DNA of 64,000 nucleotides from DASUXY01 sp035301985 (GTDB taxonomy: Bacteria; Bacillota; Bacilli; Bacillales; Amphibacillaceae). This document shows positions 36,634 to 44,483 of this stretch, piece after piece. The stretch covers positions 124,001-188,000 of the forward strand of contig DATGTE010000023.1 in NCBI GenBank assembly GCA_035301985.1, read 5' to 3'. How positions within the stretch are numbered: the first letter of the stretch is position 1; the number at the start of each line of letters is the position of its first letter. Position numbers and translations under genes: made by a program. The notes under the pieces are model-generated. The model did not search any database and was not told the origin of the DNA. It was given only the letters and a program-made list of their open reading frames with translations.

Positions 36634-37610
36634 TATTTATTCCACCCTTCCGTATATGAAAAATCGTCATTCCATTCATCTATTTTCTCAACAACTCTCA
36701 ATTTAGCAGATTTTGCTCGTGGATTATAAGCTAGTTCCTCTTTTGAAGCGACAATTGGCTTTTTTGTTATCCGTTTAAATGGTGCTTCAACGTCTTTCGG
36801 TATAAGGGGTAAATTTTTCGGGACATCCTTTGGCGTACTCCATGATTGAAAGGACCGTTTACACATTCGATCTTCTAGCGAATGGAATGTAATCACAACG
36901 ATTCGTCCCTTCTGATCGACGACGCGTGCTGCTTGGTGCAACGCATCTTGAAATGCCCCTAGCTCGTCATTTACTGCGATTCGTAAGGCTTGAAAAACTC
37001 TTTTCGCAGGATGCCCACCCTTCCTTCTTGCTGGGGCTGGAATCGCATCTTTAATGATGGCCACGAGATCATGTGTTGTCGTAATCTCTCTTTCTTCTCG
37101 TAGACGTTCAATCTTTCGGGCAATTTGCTTGGAAAATCGTTCTTCCCCGTATTTAAAAAAGATTGAGACTAACTTATGATATGGCCATTCATTGACAATT
37201 TCCTTTGCTGTAAGTCGCTGTGATTGGTCCATTCTCATGTCGAGATCGGCATCGTAACGATAACTAAACCCTCTCTCTTTCTCATCTAGCTGGGGAGAGG
37301 AAACACCTAAGTCAAACAGAATCCCTTGAACGTGATTGATCTCATACTTCCGTAACTGTTTTTCCAATTGACGGAAATTACTATGGATAAACAAGATACG
37401 GTCTTCATAGGGAGCCAATCTCTGTTTGGCAGCTCGTAATGCATGAAGATCCTGATCAAAAGCAACGAGCAATCCATCCTCGTTCAAACGAGAAACGATT
37501 TGTTCTGCATGTCCTCCACCACCAAGTGTACAATCCACATACGTAGCGCTAGGGTTAACTTTTAAAGCTTCAATGGCTTCATGTTCTAATACTGGCTTAT
37601 GCTTAAACAT
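36633..37610 (-). CDS. rsmH: 16S rRNA m4C1402 methyltransferase RsmH (MraW)
   Basis: This 325-residue SAM-dependent enzyme methylates N4 of C1402 in 16S rRNA. Motifs include YVDCTLGGGGHAEQIV (SAM loop), VQGILFDLGVSSPQLDEKERGFSYR, LDMRMDQ and the ITFHSLEDRMCKR catalytic region. The ATG at 37610 follows GGTGGAAAG and gives the typical MFKHKPVLEHEA start. It is the second gene of the dcw cluster after mraZ. Confidence 0.96.
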   Translation of the reverse strand: MFKHKPVLEHEAIEALKVNPSATYVDCTLGGGGHAEQIVSRLNEDGLLVAFDQDLHALRAAKQRLAPYEDRILFIHSNFRQLEKQLRKYEINHVQGILFDLGVSSPQLDEKERGFSYRYDADLDMRMDQSQRLTAKEIVNEWPYHKLVSIFFKYGEERFSKQIARKIERLREEREITTTHDLVAIIKDAIPAPARRKGGHPAKRVFQALRIAVNDELGAFQDALHQAARVVDQKGRIVVITFHSLEDRMCKRSFQSWSTPKDVPKNLPLIPKDVEAPFKRITKKPIVASKEELAYNPRAKSAKLRVVEKIDEWNDDFSYTEGWNK

Positions 37611-37683
37611 CTTTCCACCCACTTCTATTAAAAGGTGTAATAAAAATTAATCGTTTCAAACATTGCATTCTTTATACACAATA

Positions 37684-38115
37684 TTAAATATCAAAATCTA
37701 AGAGGTTTTCTGCGATGTCGGCAAACGATTCCTCAGCTTCATTAAAATATGCTTCCCAATTCTCACTTGACCACAATTCAATACGATTTGAAACACCGAT
37801 AATCACGCACTCTTTGAGAAGCGAAGCATATGTTCTTAACGGTTGTGGAATATTTACTCGACCTTGCTTGTCCACTTCACATTCCACTGCTCCTGAAAAG
37901 AAAAATCGTGTAAATGCACGAGCATCTTTTTTTGTTACAGGTAATTGCTTTAACTTTTCCTCTAACTGCTTCCATTCATTCATTGGGTAGGCAAACAAAC
38001 AACGATCAAGTCCACGGGTGACCACAAAAGTAGTCCCTAACTCATCACGAAACTTTGATGGGACAATAATTCTTCCTTTTGCATCAATGTTATGTTGGAA
38101 TTCCCCCATGAACAT
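37684..38115 (-). CDS. mraZ: Transcriptional regulator MraZ
   Basis: This 143-residue protein has two SpoVT-AbrB-like repeats (MFMGEFQHNIDAKGRIIVPSKFRDEL and ECEVDKQGRVNIPQPLR, each with the DxxGR signature). MraZ forms a ring-shaped oligomer that binds tandem repeats upstream of its own gene and controls the dcw cluster. Three GTGG repeats at exactly 10-bp steps lie just upstream (38149-38172), consistent with autoregulation. Confidence 0.96.
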   Translation of the reverse strand: MFMGEFQHNIDAKGRIIVPSKFRDELGTTFVVTRGLDRCLFAYPMNEWKQLEEKLKQLPVTKKDARAFTRFFFSGAVECEVDKQGRVNIPQPLRTYASLLKECVIIGVSNRIELWSSENWEAYFNEAEESFADIAENLLDFDI

Positions 38116-38148
38116 AAATATTGCCTCCCACCTTATAGTTTTATGTTA

Positions 38149-38172
38149 CCACATTCCCCCACAAATCACCAC
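38149..38172 (-). promoter_or_regulatory. Predicted MraZ operator
   Basis: On the minus strand GTGG begins at 38172, 38162 and 38152, giving three direct repeats with a 10-bp period about 35-60 bases before the mraZ start. MraZ operators in E. coli and Mycoplasma are likewise TGGG/GTGG direct repeats at 10-bp spacing. The mraZ promoter should overlap this site, but the -35/-10 assignment is unclear. Confidence 0.65.
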
Positions 38173-38190
38173 TTGAATTTTAGAAGTTTT

Positions 38191-38348
38191 GATTCGAAAT
38201 TCAAAAATAGGTCGAATAGGCGATATAACCAAAAAAATACTGCTCTTTAGGATAATGGATTCGAAGATTGACGAATCAGGTCGAATATGAATAAAATCGC
38301 TTTATTGAGCAATTTTACTAAAGCCATTAATCCACCAAAAGAGCAGGT
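38191..38348. repeat. Degenerate direct and inverted repeats in the mraZ-bshC gap
   Basis: The gap 38173-38575 has no convincing gene. Two related units, GATTCGAA...GGTCGAATA, begin near 38191 and 38259, about 68 bases apart. An imperfect inverted repeat joins TACTGCTCTTTAGGATAATGG (38238-38258, positions approximate) with its near complement at 38324-38348. The short open frame 38287-38538 on the plus strand has no RBS and no recognisable protein. This could be the remnant of a small mobile element or a structured RNA; the sequence does not decide. Confidence 0.45.
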
Positions 38349-38575
38349 CATTTATGGGAAATATTTAATTTTAACTTACCTGTATAAACCTCCTTTGAAC
38401 AGTCCTATAGACCTAAACATAAACGATGAGTCAATAGCTCTTTGTACTTATGAAATTCATGTTCTATTGCTTCGATCTTCCTATAGTAGGTCTGATTTAC
38501 GTTTAACAATCACTTGTTCTTACATCATGATGTTATAAGAGCAACGTGTCAATATTATTCACGCCATCAGATCCA

Positions 38576-40210
38576 CTACATATAAACAACGAAGTGGGAG
38601 TTCGCAAACGAAAATGATTTGTTCATAAGATTTTTCATCCAACCGCTACCAAACTCATTGATGAATGGTAATATATTCCACTTCCGCTCTTGTAAGCCTC
38701 CTGAGGGATTGAAGACCATCTGCAGAATCGCAAATTCATGTAACTCTTTCCGATACTTGTCCTCAATCGCTTGCATCATCCGTCCCTCGATAAATTCAAT
38801 ATCACGATGTAAATAATCTAAGTTTTTTTGTGCCAAAGCTTCTAAATCTGATCCAAACTCGCGCGCCATCTGTCGAAGTGGTTTATGAATCGTATTGAGA
38901 CGATCTTTTATTTGTTTTGCGACTTCTTGCACAGGTGGCTGATCTTGGGAAGCGAGCCATTGTTCCTTAAGTATCCCCAGCTTACCATTGATCGCATCTG
39001 TTTCTTTGATTCCGTAATTCTCGAGTAATTTTTCAACGTTTCTAGGAACCAATGTGATTGATAAGCGAGGTAAAACGGGTGGCATTTTCATTCTCAATGC
39101 GTGAAATGCCGGTTTTAATACAGACCAATAACTTATTTCTCCCGGTCCTCCAATAAAAGCAAGAGTTGGGAAAAGCATCTCCTGCATTAATGGACGTGTA
39201 ACAACGTTATTGCTCAGACGTTCCGGTGAATGTGTAGCAATATGTTGTATTTCCGCTGTTGTTAATTTGACCTCACCATTCTTCCCTACCCAATCACCTG
39301 CTTCATTACGTACTAACAAAATGCGTTCATGATGATCGTGATAGAATAGATGTGCACTATTTTCTTCGACATCTAATGAGATTGGATAGCCTTGTTTTTT
39401 TAATTCATGTAACGTCTGATAAACACCTTTACTTATTGTAGGTTGATGATCAATAATCGCCTGAAAGTATTCTTTTTCAACGGCACGAATACGTCTATCT
39501 CCTGAATCCATCAGTACAAGGCCTTCGTCTTGAAATAATTGAAAAATGACGTGGGCGAAAAAGTCAACGTATGTATCCGATTGATCCAGACACTTTTTAA
39601 GTCTTGTATAAATTTCTTTCGTATACGCTGTTTCCTGTAGATGTTCAAATACGTCATCCAGCCATTTGTTCGCTTTAAATTCATCCACTTTAATACTTGA
39701 AACGGGCATCCTTTCGATGACTGGCTGATTTAATTTAACTTTTTTCATACTCACACCTTCAAGTTCCGAAATCGGTAAAAAGATATGATTGATTTCTTCA
39801 AAATCATGATCCTCTCCTGCTATCCAAAACAGAGGGATGACAGGAACATTCAGCTCAGCTTCTTTCTGCTTAGCAAACTGAATAATCGAGATTATTTTAT
39901 GAATGGTGTACAAAGGGCCTGTCAACATGCCTGCTTGCTGCCCACCAATAACAACCACACTGTTAGAATCTTTTAGCCGTTCTATATTACGAAAAGTCGC
40001 TTGAGGTGCATGCCACTGTTCATTCATTTCTTCTAAAGCGTTGACCAATTCATTTCTTTTAAACTGACGTCCCTTGAGATCTGTTAATCTTTGTTTAAAA
40101 TATTCCCGTGAACACATATAGTCGAAATATTGCATGATGCTTTGTTGTTGACCTGCATACTCACGGATTAATTTATTTTGATTGTGTATTTGTAAGCTGT
40201 TCATTTGCAT
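38576..40210 (-). CDS. bshC: Bacillithiol biosynthesis cysteine ligase BshC
   Basis: This enzyme of about 544 residues adds cysteine to GlcN-malate in the last step of bacillithiol synthesis. The nucleotide-binding core has VVVIGGQQAGMLTGPLYTIHKIISII (about residue 85), PLFWIAGEDHDFEEINHIF, and PRLSITLVPRNVEKLL. A long coiled coil of about 80 residues follows near residue 400, and the family C-terminus is KWNILPFINEFG. The start at 40210 has GGAG ten bases upstream; an ATG two codons later is possible, and longer readings add unrelated residues. Its position next to mraZ is as in B. subtilis. Confidence 0.94.
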   Translation of the reverse strand: MQMNSLQIHNQNKLIREYAGQQQSIMQYFDYMCSREYFKQRLTDLKGRQFKRNELVNALEEMNEQWHAPQATFRNIERLKDSNSVVVIGGQQAGMLTGPLYTIHKIISIIQFAKQKEAELNVPVIPLFWIAGEDHDFEEINHIFLPISELEGVSMKKVKLNQPVIERMPVSSIKVDEFKANKWLDDVFEHLQETAYTKEIYTRLKKCLDQSDTYVDFFAHVIFQLFQDEGLVLMDSGDRRIRAVEKEYFQAIIDHQPTISKGVYQTLHELKKQGYPISLDVEENSAHLFYHDHHERILLVRNEAGDWVGKNGEVKLTTAEIQHIATHSPERLSNNVVTRPLMQEMLFPTLAFIGGPGEISYWSVLKPAFHALRMKMPPVLPRLSITLVPRNVEKLLENYGIKETDAINGKLGILKEQWLASQDQPPVQEVAKQIKDRLNTIHKPLRQMAREFGSDLEALAQKNLDYLHRDIEFIEGRMMQAIEDKYRKELHEFAILQMVFNPSGGLQERKWNILPFINEFGSGWMKNLMNKSFSFANSHFVVYM

Positions 40211-40315
40211 ACATTTTATACTCCTTTTATCATATGTTTCACATCCATACGTATTGTACATAAAAGCGTATTGAAATTCATTCAATCTGTTCTCTTCAAT
40301 TTGCTTCTTCACTCG

Positions 40316-41236
40316 TTAGTCGTACATGTTCGTATCGTGCAATTCAATGGATTGCACATCATTTGAGGTATTTTTAACTTCTAATGCTTTAATACCATTG
40401 TAGGCAAATGATATAAAAGGAATATGTTCTGGTGATGAATGTTGCTTGCGAATGTAACCTAAAATTGCTTCAATTTCGGTTGGGCGACGCTCTCTAACAT
40501 CTTTCAACATCGATGAAATATTTTCCTTCGTATTAATTGCAACTTCTTTGATCCGTTTCCATTCCTGTACATCATCGAGATGAAACGTTTTTGCCGTTTC
40601 ATGGCATAATTGTTTAGCTAAAATCCGCAAATATTCATTTTTTAATAAGTCCCCATTTGGCACATTAAACAATGCTGTTAAAGGATTTATCACAGCATTG
40701 ATCACCAGTTTTTCAAGCAATAACGCTTCCCAGTCAGCTGCTACTTGAAATGGGAACTCTGTTTGATGAAATGCTTGAACGAATCGTTGTACTTGATCTG
40801 TTTCACGAAGCGAAGCGAGCTTAATGATCCCACGGCCTGTATGAGACACCGTGTAATCATTTTGTCGTAAGGCACCATGCTCAACGACACCGATAAAAAT
40901 AGGTTGTCCTAACGTTTTAACCGTGTCAATATGTCCCATTCCATTTTGCAAAAAAAACAATGGGGTCTGTTCATTGGTTTGGTTAACGATCGGGATCACA
41001 TCCGTGAGATGATATTGTTTAACACAAATAAACAAGACATCCATTTCCACCATGTCTTCCAACAATTTCGATTTTACAAAAGATGTGGAAGAAGTATTCG
41101 CTAACTGTAGCCCATGTTGTTCAAGTTGTTTTTTCTGCTGCAGTCTTCTCACATAAATCGTCACGTCATACTTTTTACTGAGATAACTACCTATCAGTAA
41201 ACCAACTGATCCGCCACCAACAATTCCAATCTTCAT
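40316..41236 (-). CDS. panE: Ketopantoate reductase family protein (YlbQ)
   Basis: This 306-residue protein has an N-terminal NADP-binding Rossmann fold (MKIGIVGGGSVGLLIGSYLS) and the C-terminal helical domain of ketopantoate reductases (EKLVINAVINPLTALFNVPNGDLL; RRPTEIEAILGYI). It probably reduces 2-dehydropantoate to pantoate for coenzyme A synthesis, though paralogues with other substrates exist. ATG at 41236 is chosen because the fold begins there; an open frame extends upstream to 41485 over the divergent ylbP and is not coding. Confidence 0.88.
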   Translation of the reverse strand: MKIGIVGGGSVGLLIGSYLSKKYDVTIYVRRLQQKKQLEQHGLQLANTSSTSFVKSKLLEDMVEMDVLFICVKQYHLTDVIPIVNQTNEQTPLFFLQNGMGHIDTVKTLGQPIFIGVVEHGALRQNDYTVSHTGRGIIKLASLRETDQVQRFVQAFHQTEFPFQVAADWEALLLEKLVINAVINPLTALFNVPNGDLLKNEYLRILAKQLCHETAKTFHLDDVQEWKRIKEVAINTKENISSMLKDVRERRPTEIEAILGYIRKQHSSPEHIPFISFAYNGIKALEVKNTSNDVQSIELHDTNMYD

Positions 41237-41401
41237 GTTCACAACGCCTTTCCTTTTGATCGGGTAATGAACGGTTTGATATAAAGGGAAACACCCGATT
41301 TTCTCACGCTCATATTTTAATCTTCGTTTATTTATATTATAATGGTGATATAGAGACAAAACAAAAATTTCTTCTGCCAGTAAAGGGGGCAAATTGTATT
41401 G

Positions 41402-41893
41402 ATGGACCATATTAAAATCGAAAGGCTTCTGATCAATTATAAAACACTCGAAAAATTTAAGCGCTTTAAAGAATACGGACATCAAGAATTATCTATGCTG
41501 GAAGATTTACAATCCAACATTATAGAAAATAATAGTGAATCACCTTTTTATGGAATATATTATGGGGATGCACTGATTGCCCGAATGAGCTTGTACAAAG
41601 TAGATAAAAAATACGATGCGTATTTCGACCCACCCCAAACCTATTTAAAGTTATGGAAGCTCGAAGTTCTTCCCGATTATCGAGGACGAGGCTACGGCAG
41701 AGCATTAGTTGATTTTGCTAAAAGCTTTGGACTGCCCATCAAGACAAATCCTAAGATTAATTCGCACGGCTTTTGGGAGAAAATGGGCTTCCAAAAAGCA
41801 CAGTATGAAATGGAAAGAGATTTTGGAGAAAATCCATTCATATGGCTACCCGAAGGCGTCCAAGAAAAAAGTCGCGAGGAACATAAACAATAA
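41402..41893 (+). CDS. ylbP: GNAT-family N-acetyltransferase YlbP
   Basis: This 163-residue protein has the acetyl-CoA-binding motif LEVLPDYRGRGYGRALVDFAK (about residues 92-112) and a conserved N-terminus HIKIERLLINYKTLEKFKRFKEYG. The substrate is unknown. It is divergent from panE with a shared AT-rich intergenic region that includes TATAAT at about 41338. The ATG at 41402 is 12 bases after GGGGG; a TTG one codon earlier has more usual spacing. Confidence 0.88.
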   Translation: MDHIKIERLLINYKTLEKFKRFKEYGHQELSMLEDLQSNIIENNSESPFYGIYYGDALIARMSLYKVDKKYDAYFDPPQTYLKLWKLEVLPDYRGRGYGRALVDFAKSFGLPIKTNPKINSHGFWEKMGFQKAQYEMERDFGENPFIWLPEGVQEKSREEHKQ

Positions 41894-41930
41894 CAATTAC
41901 CGGACTGTTCAAAATGATTTAATGATCAAT

Positions 41931-41967
41931 AAAAGACATGAATGAATCATGAGCATTCATGTCTTTT
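41931..41967. terminator. Bidirectional terminator between ylbP and gerR
   Basis: A perfect 14-bp stem AAAAGACATGAATG/CATTCATGTCTTTT (41931-41944 with 41954-41967) has a 9-base loop and A/T runs on both sides. It serves the convergent genes ylbP (plus) and the RsfA-type regulator (minus). Confidence 0.85.
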
Positions 41968-42043
41968 ATTTTAGTTGGCAAGCCGCTAGACATTGCCATT
42001 TTCTATACATAATCATTGCAATAGACAAATCGCACAAAATAAT

Positions 42044-42517
42044 CTATCCGTTATGATCTTTTTCTTTTGCCCAAGCCCACAAATTCCCTATTTCTTCCCA
42101 AGCATGTTCATAACGTTCTAACTTTTTTCTCAACTGTTTGTTTTCTTCTTCTAGCCGGTGGCTATTTGGCAATTTTCCATCTATTTCTTCAAAAAAACTC
42201 GCTTTCATTTTTTCTAATAAGATGATAGCCGTTTCAAGCGTATCTTTTTCAGGATCCGCTGGGAGTTGATTCCTATCAAGTATACTTTTACCCGTTTGTT
42301 TTCTTTCTTCTTTTGCTTTTTCAATCGCTTCCTGATGTTGCTTGCGGATCGTCGCATTCCACCGAAATCCACAAGCTGCTGCTGTACGGGATAGGCGTTT
42401 AGCAACATCTCTAAAGGCTTCCAGCTGTGTTTTTCCTTGCCTTATATAACGAAGCACCGTTTCAGCTAATATAAGATCTTCTTCCTCCGTCCAAGCATCT
42501 TGGCGTGTCATATTCAT
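42044..42517 (-). CDS. gerR: RsfA-family sporulation transcription regulator (YlbO/GerR)
   Basis: This protein of about 157 residues has an N-terminal Myb/SANT-like DNA-binding domain (DAWTEEEDLILAETVLRYIRQGKTQLEAFRDVAKRLSRTAAACGFRWN) and a C-terminal coiled coil (EENKQLRKKLERYEHAWEEIG). In B. subtilis the positional orthologue YlbO (GerR) is a mother-cell regulator in the sigma-E regulon. A sigma-E-type -10 (CATACATT, 42552-42545) lies just upstream here, which fits. Several in-frame ATGs cluster at the start; 42517 has the best RBS distance. Confidence 0.85.
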   Translation of the reverse strand: MNMTRQDAWTEEEDLILAETVLRYIRQGKTQLEAFRDVAKRLSRTAAACGFRWNATIRKQHQEAIEKAKEERKQTGKSILDRNQLPADPEKDTLETAIILLEKMKASFFEEIDGKLPNSHRLEEENKQLRKKLERYEHAWEEIGNLWAWAKEKDHNG

Positions 42518-42544
42518 CATATCACTCCTTACGTGTTTGCTATC

Positions 42545-42552
42545 AATGTATG
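42545..42552 (-). promoter_or_regulatory. Candidate sigma-E -10 element of gerR
   Basis: CATACATT (42552-42545, minus strand) exactly fits the sigma-E -10 consensus CATACAHT, 25-30 bases before the gerR start. The -35 element is not clear. The -10 is part of a near-palindrome TATGTGCATA. Confidence 0.4.
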
Positions 42553-42666
42553 CACATACTAGGAGTGATAGAATACATCTTTTCGTTTATGATATCCACC
42601 ATATGGATTACCTTGATGTGAGAATCTATGTACATGTGGCCGCAGACTATGTTCATATATGTACAT

Positions 42667-43440
42667 CTATTTTCGTTGTTTACGTTGAAAAAACCGCTCA
42701 ACCGCTTGTTTATGTTCTTCTGATGTCCATAAATACGCACAGTTTTTAACTTCTTCTTCCATTCGCGACGATAAATCATTTGCTGATAGCGCTTTTTTAT
42801 ACTGGTTCTTTAATATTTTCATTTGATCATATGATTTCGAGAGATAAGGTTCCAGTAGATTATCAATATTTTTCTCTTCAAAATCATCTACTATATGTTG
42901 AATCCAACCTCGTTCTTTTAACTCTTCAGCAGGATAAACTTTCGCTTCTAACAACCATTGATAAGCAAAGTTATGCGAAACTTTTTCATATAATAGCACA
43001 CCTCCACCCCACCCTGGAATGATGCCTAGATTCGCTTGAACAAAGCCAAATTTAGTTGAAGGTGTTGTAATTCTAAAATCGCAAGAAGTTGCAAGTTCAC
43101 ACCCTCCCCCGAGAGCATCACCATTCAATAAACAAATCGTCGGAACAGGGAACGAAGCGATCTCATAAAGTACCTCTTTCATTGGATGTAAGTGATTGAA
43201 TGCTTCGTCTGAATTCAAATCTCCATGAAGATCATTCAAATCACCACCTGCACAAAACATCCGCTCTCCTGCCCCCGTTATGACTAAGCATTTCACTTCG
43301 TCCTGTTTAGCCTGCTCTAAACAATTCCGAAGTTCTTTAACCATCTCTACAGATATGGCGTTATGTTTTTCAGGTCGATTTAGACGGATTATGCTGTACC
43401 CTTTGTCATTACGCTCATATTGAATATTTTTTGTCATCAT
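42667..43440 (-). CDS. Enoyl-CoA hydratase/isomerase (crotonase) family protein, atypical active site
   Basis: This 257-residue crotonase-fold protein has the oxyanion-hole motif AGGDLNDL (about residue 65) and GDALGGGCELATSCDFR with the first catalytic Glu. The second Glu of hydratases, expected in FGxPExxLG, is Gln in FGFVQANLGIIPGWGG. Loss of that Glu argues against a classical hydratase. The IIPxWGG sequence resembles ethylmalonyl-CoA decarboxylase (ECHDC1), so a decarboxylase or isomerase role is possible. It lies between gerR and rpmF, with no fatty-acid genes nearby, so context does not help. Strong RBS GGAGGAG. Confidence 0.88.
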   Translation of the reverse strand: MMTKNIQYERNDKGYSIIRLNRPEKHNAISVEMVKELRNCLEQAKQDEVKCLVITGAGERMFCAGGDLNDLHGDLNSDEAFNHLHPMKEVLYEIASFPVPTICLLNGDALGGGCELATSCDFRITTPSTKFGFVQANLGIIPGWGGGVLLYEKVSHNFAYQWLLEAKVYPAEELKERGWIQHIVDDFEEKNIDNLLEPYLSKSYDQMKILKNQYKKALSANDLSSRMEEEVKNCAYLWTSEEHKQAVERFFQRKQRK

Positions 43441-43471
43441 AAACTCCTCCTTTTTTCGTTTTACGATGTGT

Positions 43472-43505
43472 AAAAAAAACAGATCACTTTGAAAAGGGTG
43501 ATCTG
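43472..43505 (-). terminator. Intrinsic terminator of ylbN-rpmF
   Basis: The minus-strand hairpin CAGATCACCC...AAAGTGATCTG (43505-43480) is followed by eight T. It lies about 20 bases after the rpmF stop and separates it from the crotonase gene. Confidence 0.8.
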
Positions 43506-43524
43506 CTTCGCTGGTGGTCCTTAC

Positions 43525-43701
43525 TTATGAATTGCTAACAACTTCTTTGCCGTCATAATGTCCACATGATTTACATACGTGGTGTGGCTTTGTTAGCTCA
43601 CCACAGTTTGAACATTCTACCATGTTCGGTACATGTAATTTTTTATGCGTACGACGTTGACGTTTCACTTTTTTTGACGTTCTTCTCTTAGGTACTGCCA
43701 T
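43525..43701 (-). CDS. rpmF: 50S ribosomal protein L32
   Basis: This 58-residue protein is MAVPKRRTSKKVKRQRRTH at its N-terminus, followed by a zinc ribbon with two CxxC pairs (CSNC near residue 30 and CKSC near residue 43). It is the zinc-binding C+ form of L32. It starts with ATG at 43701 and follows ylbN (DUF177), the conserved yceD-rpmF pair found across bacteria. A terminator follows at 43472-43505. Confidence 0.95.
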   Translation of the reverse strand: MAVPKRRTSKKVKRQRRTHKKLHVPNMVECSNCGELTKPHHVCKSCGHYDGKEVVSNS

Positions 43702-43736
43702 AACTTACACCCCCTTCAAACAACAAACACTCACGA

Positions 43737-44270
43737 TTATTTATCCTTCTCATGACGATCTTTTAATAAAGCTCCTAATTTTTTCATGCGAGGATCAATC
43801 GGCTTTTCATATGTTTCTTCAGTAAAAAATTCCCATCCCTCACCCTTTTTCAGGGCGTTTTCCTGTGCTTCGGCATCTTTGGAAAACACACGGTATGGAA
43901 TCTCCAATAAAATATTTTCCATTATATAAGGTGTTAAGTCAAGTACTTCCCCATCAACTGGATGAATTTCATTTTTTTCATCCTCTTCACTGTAATAAGG
44001 GGACGTTGTAAACACCTCAGTTACTTGAATGTCAATTGGATAGGAGACATCAACTAATGTGCGTGCACAAGGTAATGTTGCTTCTCCTTTAATTGTAAAG
44101 GAAAAGATAATCCGTTCTCCTTGTAAGGTGCATACCCCATCGACATGAACAGAATCGATGTACCGAATATCGTTGTTCATCGTTTCCAGTTCAGACACAT
44201 CCACTACACCATCAAAAACGAACCTTTCATCAACGGCATTTCTTTCAATTTCTCCCAAAGTGAATTTCAC
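43737..44270 (-). CDS. ylbN: DUF177 (YceD) family protein YlbN
   Basis: This protein of about 177 residues has the DUF177 signature in CARTLVDVSYPIDIQVTEVF near residue 88 (C/R-rich strand) and GEVLDLTPYIMENILLEIPYRVF. YceD proteins are co-transcribed with rpmF and, in plants and bacteria, are linked to 23S rRNA accumulation. The GTG at 44270 has GAGGTGG 5-6 bases upstream; a GTG three codons earlier lies inside the RBS. Confidence 0.9.
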   Translation of the reverse strand: MKFTLGEIERNAVDERFVFDGVVDVSELETMNNDIRYIDSVHVDGVCTLQGERIIFSFTIKGEATLPCARTLVDVSYPIDIQVTEVFTTSPYYSEEDEKNEIHPVDGEVLDLTPYIMENILLEIPYRVFSKDAEAQENALKKGEGWEFFTEETYEKPIDPRMKKLGALLKDRHEKDK

Positions 44271-44483
44271 AAATACCACCTCTAGGCAACAAAGTTATTT
44301 TAAAAGGAAAATAGCATTTTGTCAAGAATTTTTCTTCTATACAGTAGATTAGACTGTTTAGCTCCATTGGACCCCCATCACAACTGTCAATTCATCATCT
44401 TTCTTTAAAGCGAAGAAACGATGCGGTCTTTCAACATTTCTGTTACAATATAACGTATATTGTATAAAATGGAGTTGTTTATA

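Noticed and set aside
38287..38538. Plus-strand 83-codon open frame upstream of mraZ
   Set aside because: No RBS, no recognisable domain, odd composition; the region is better described by its repeats.
41237..41485. N-terminal extension of panE over ylbP
   Set aside because: The Rossmann motif begins at the ATG at 41236, and the extension overlaps a divergent real gene.
42543..42779. Open frames on both strands between gerR and the crotonase gene
   Set aside because: They overlap the 3' end of the crotonase gene out of frame and show no homology.
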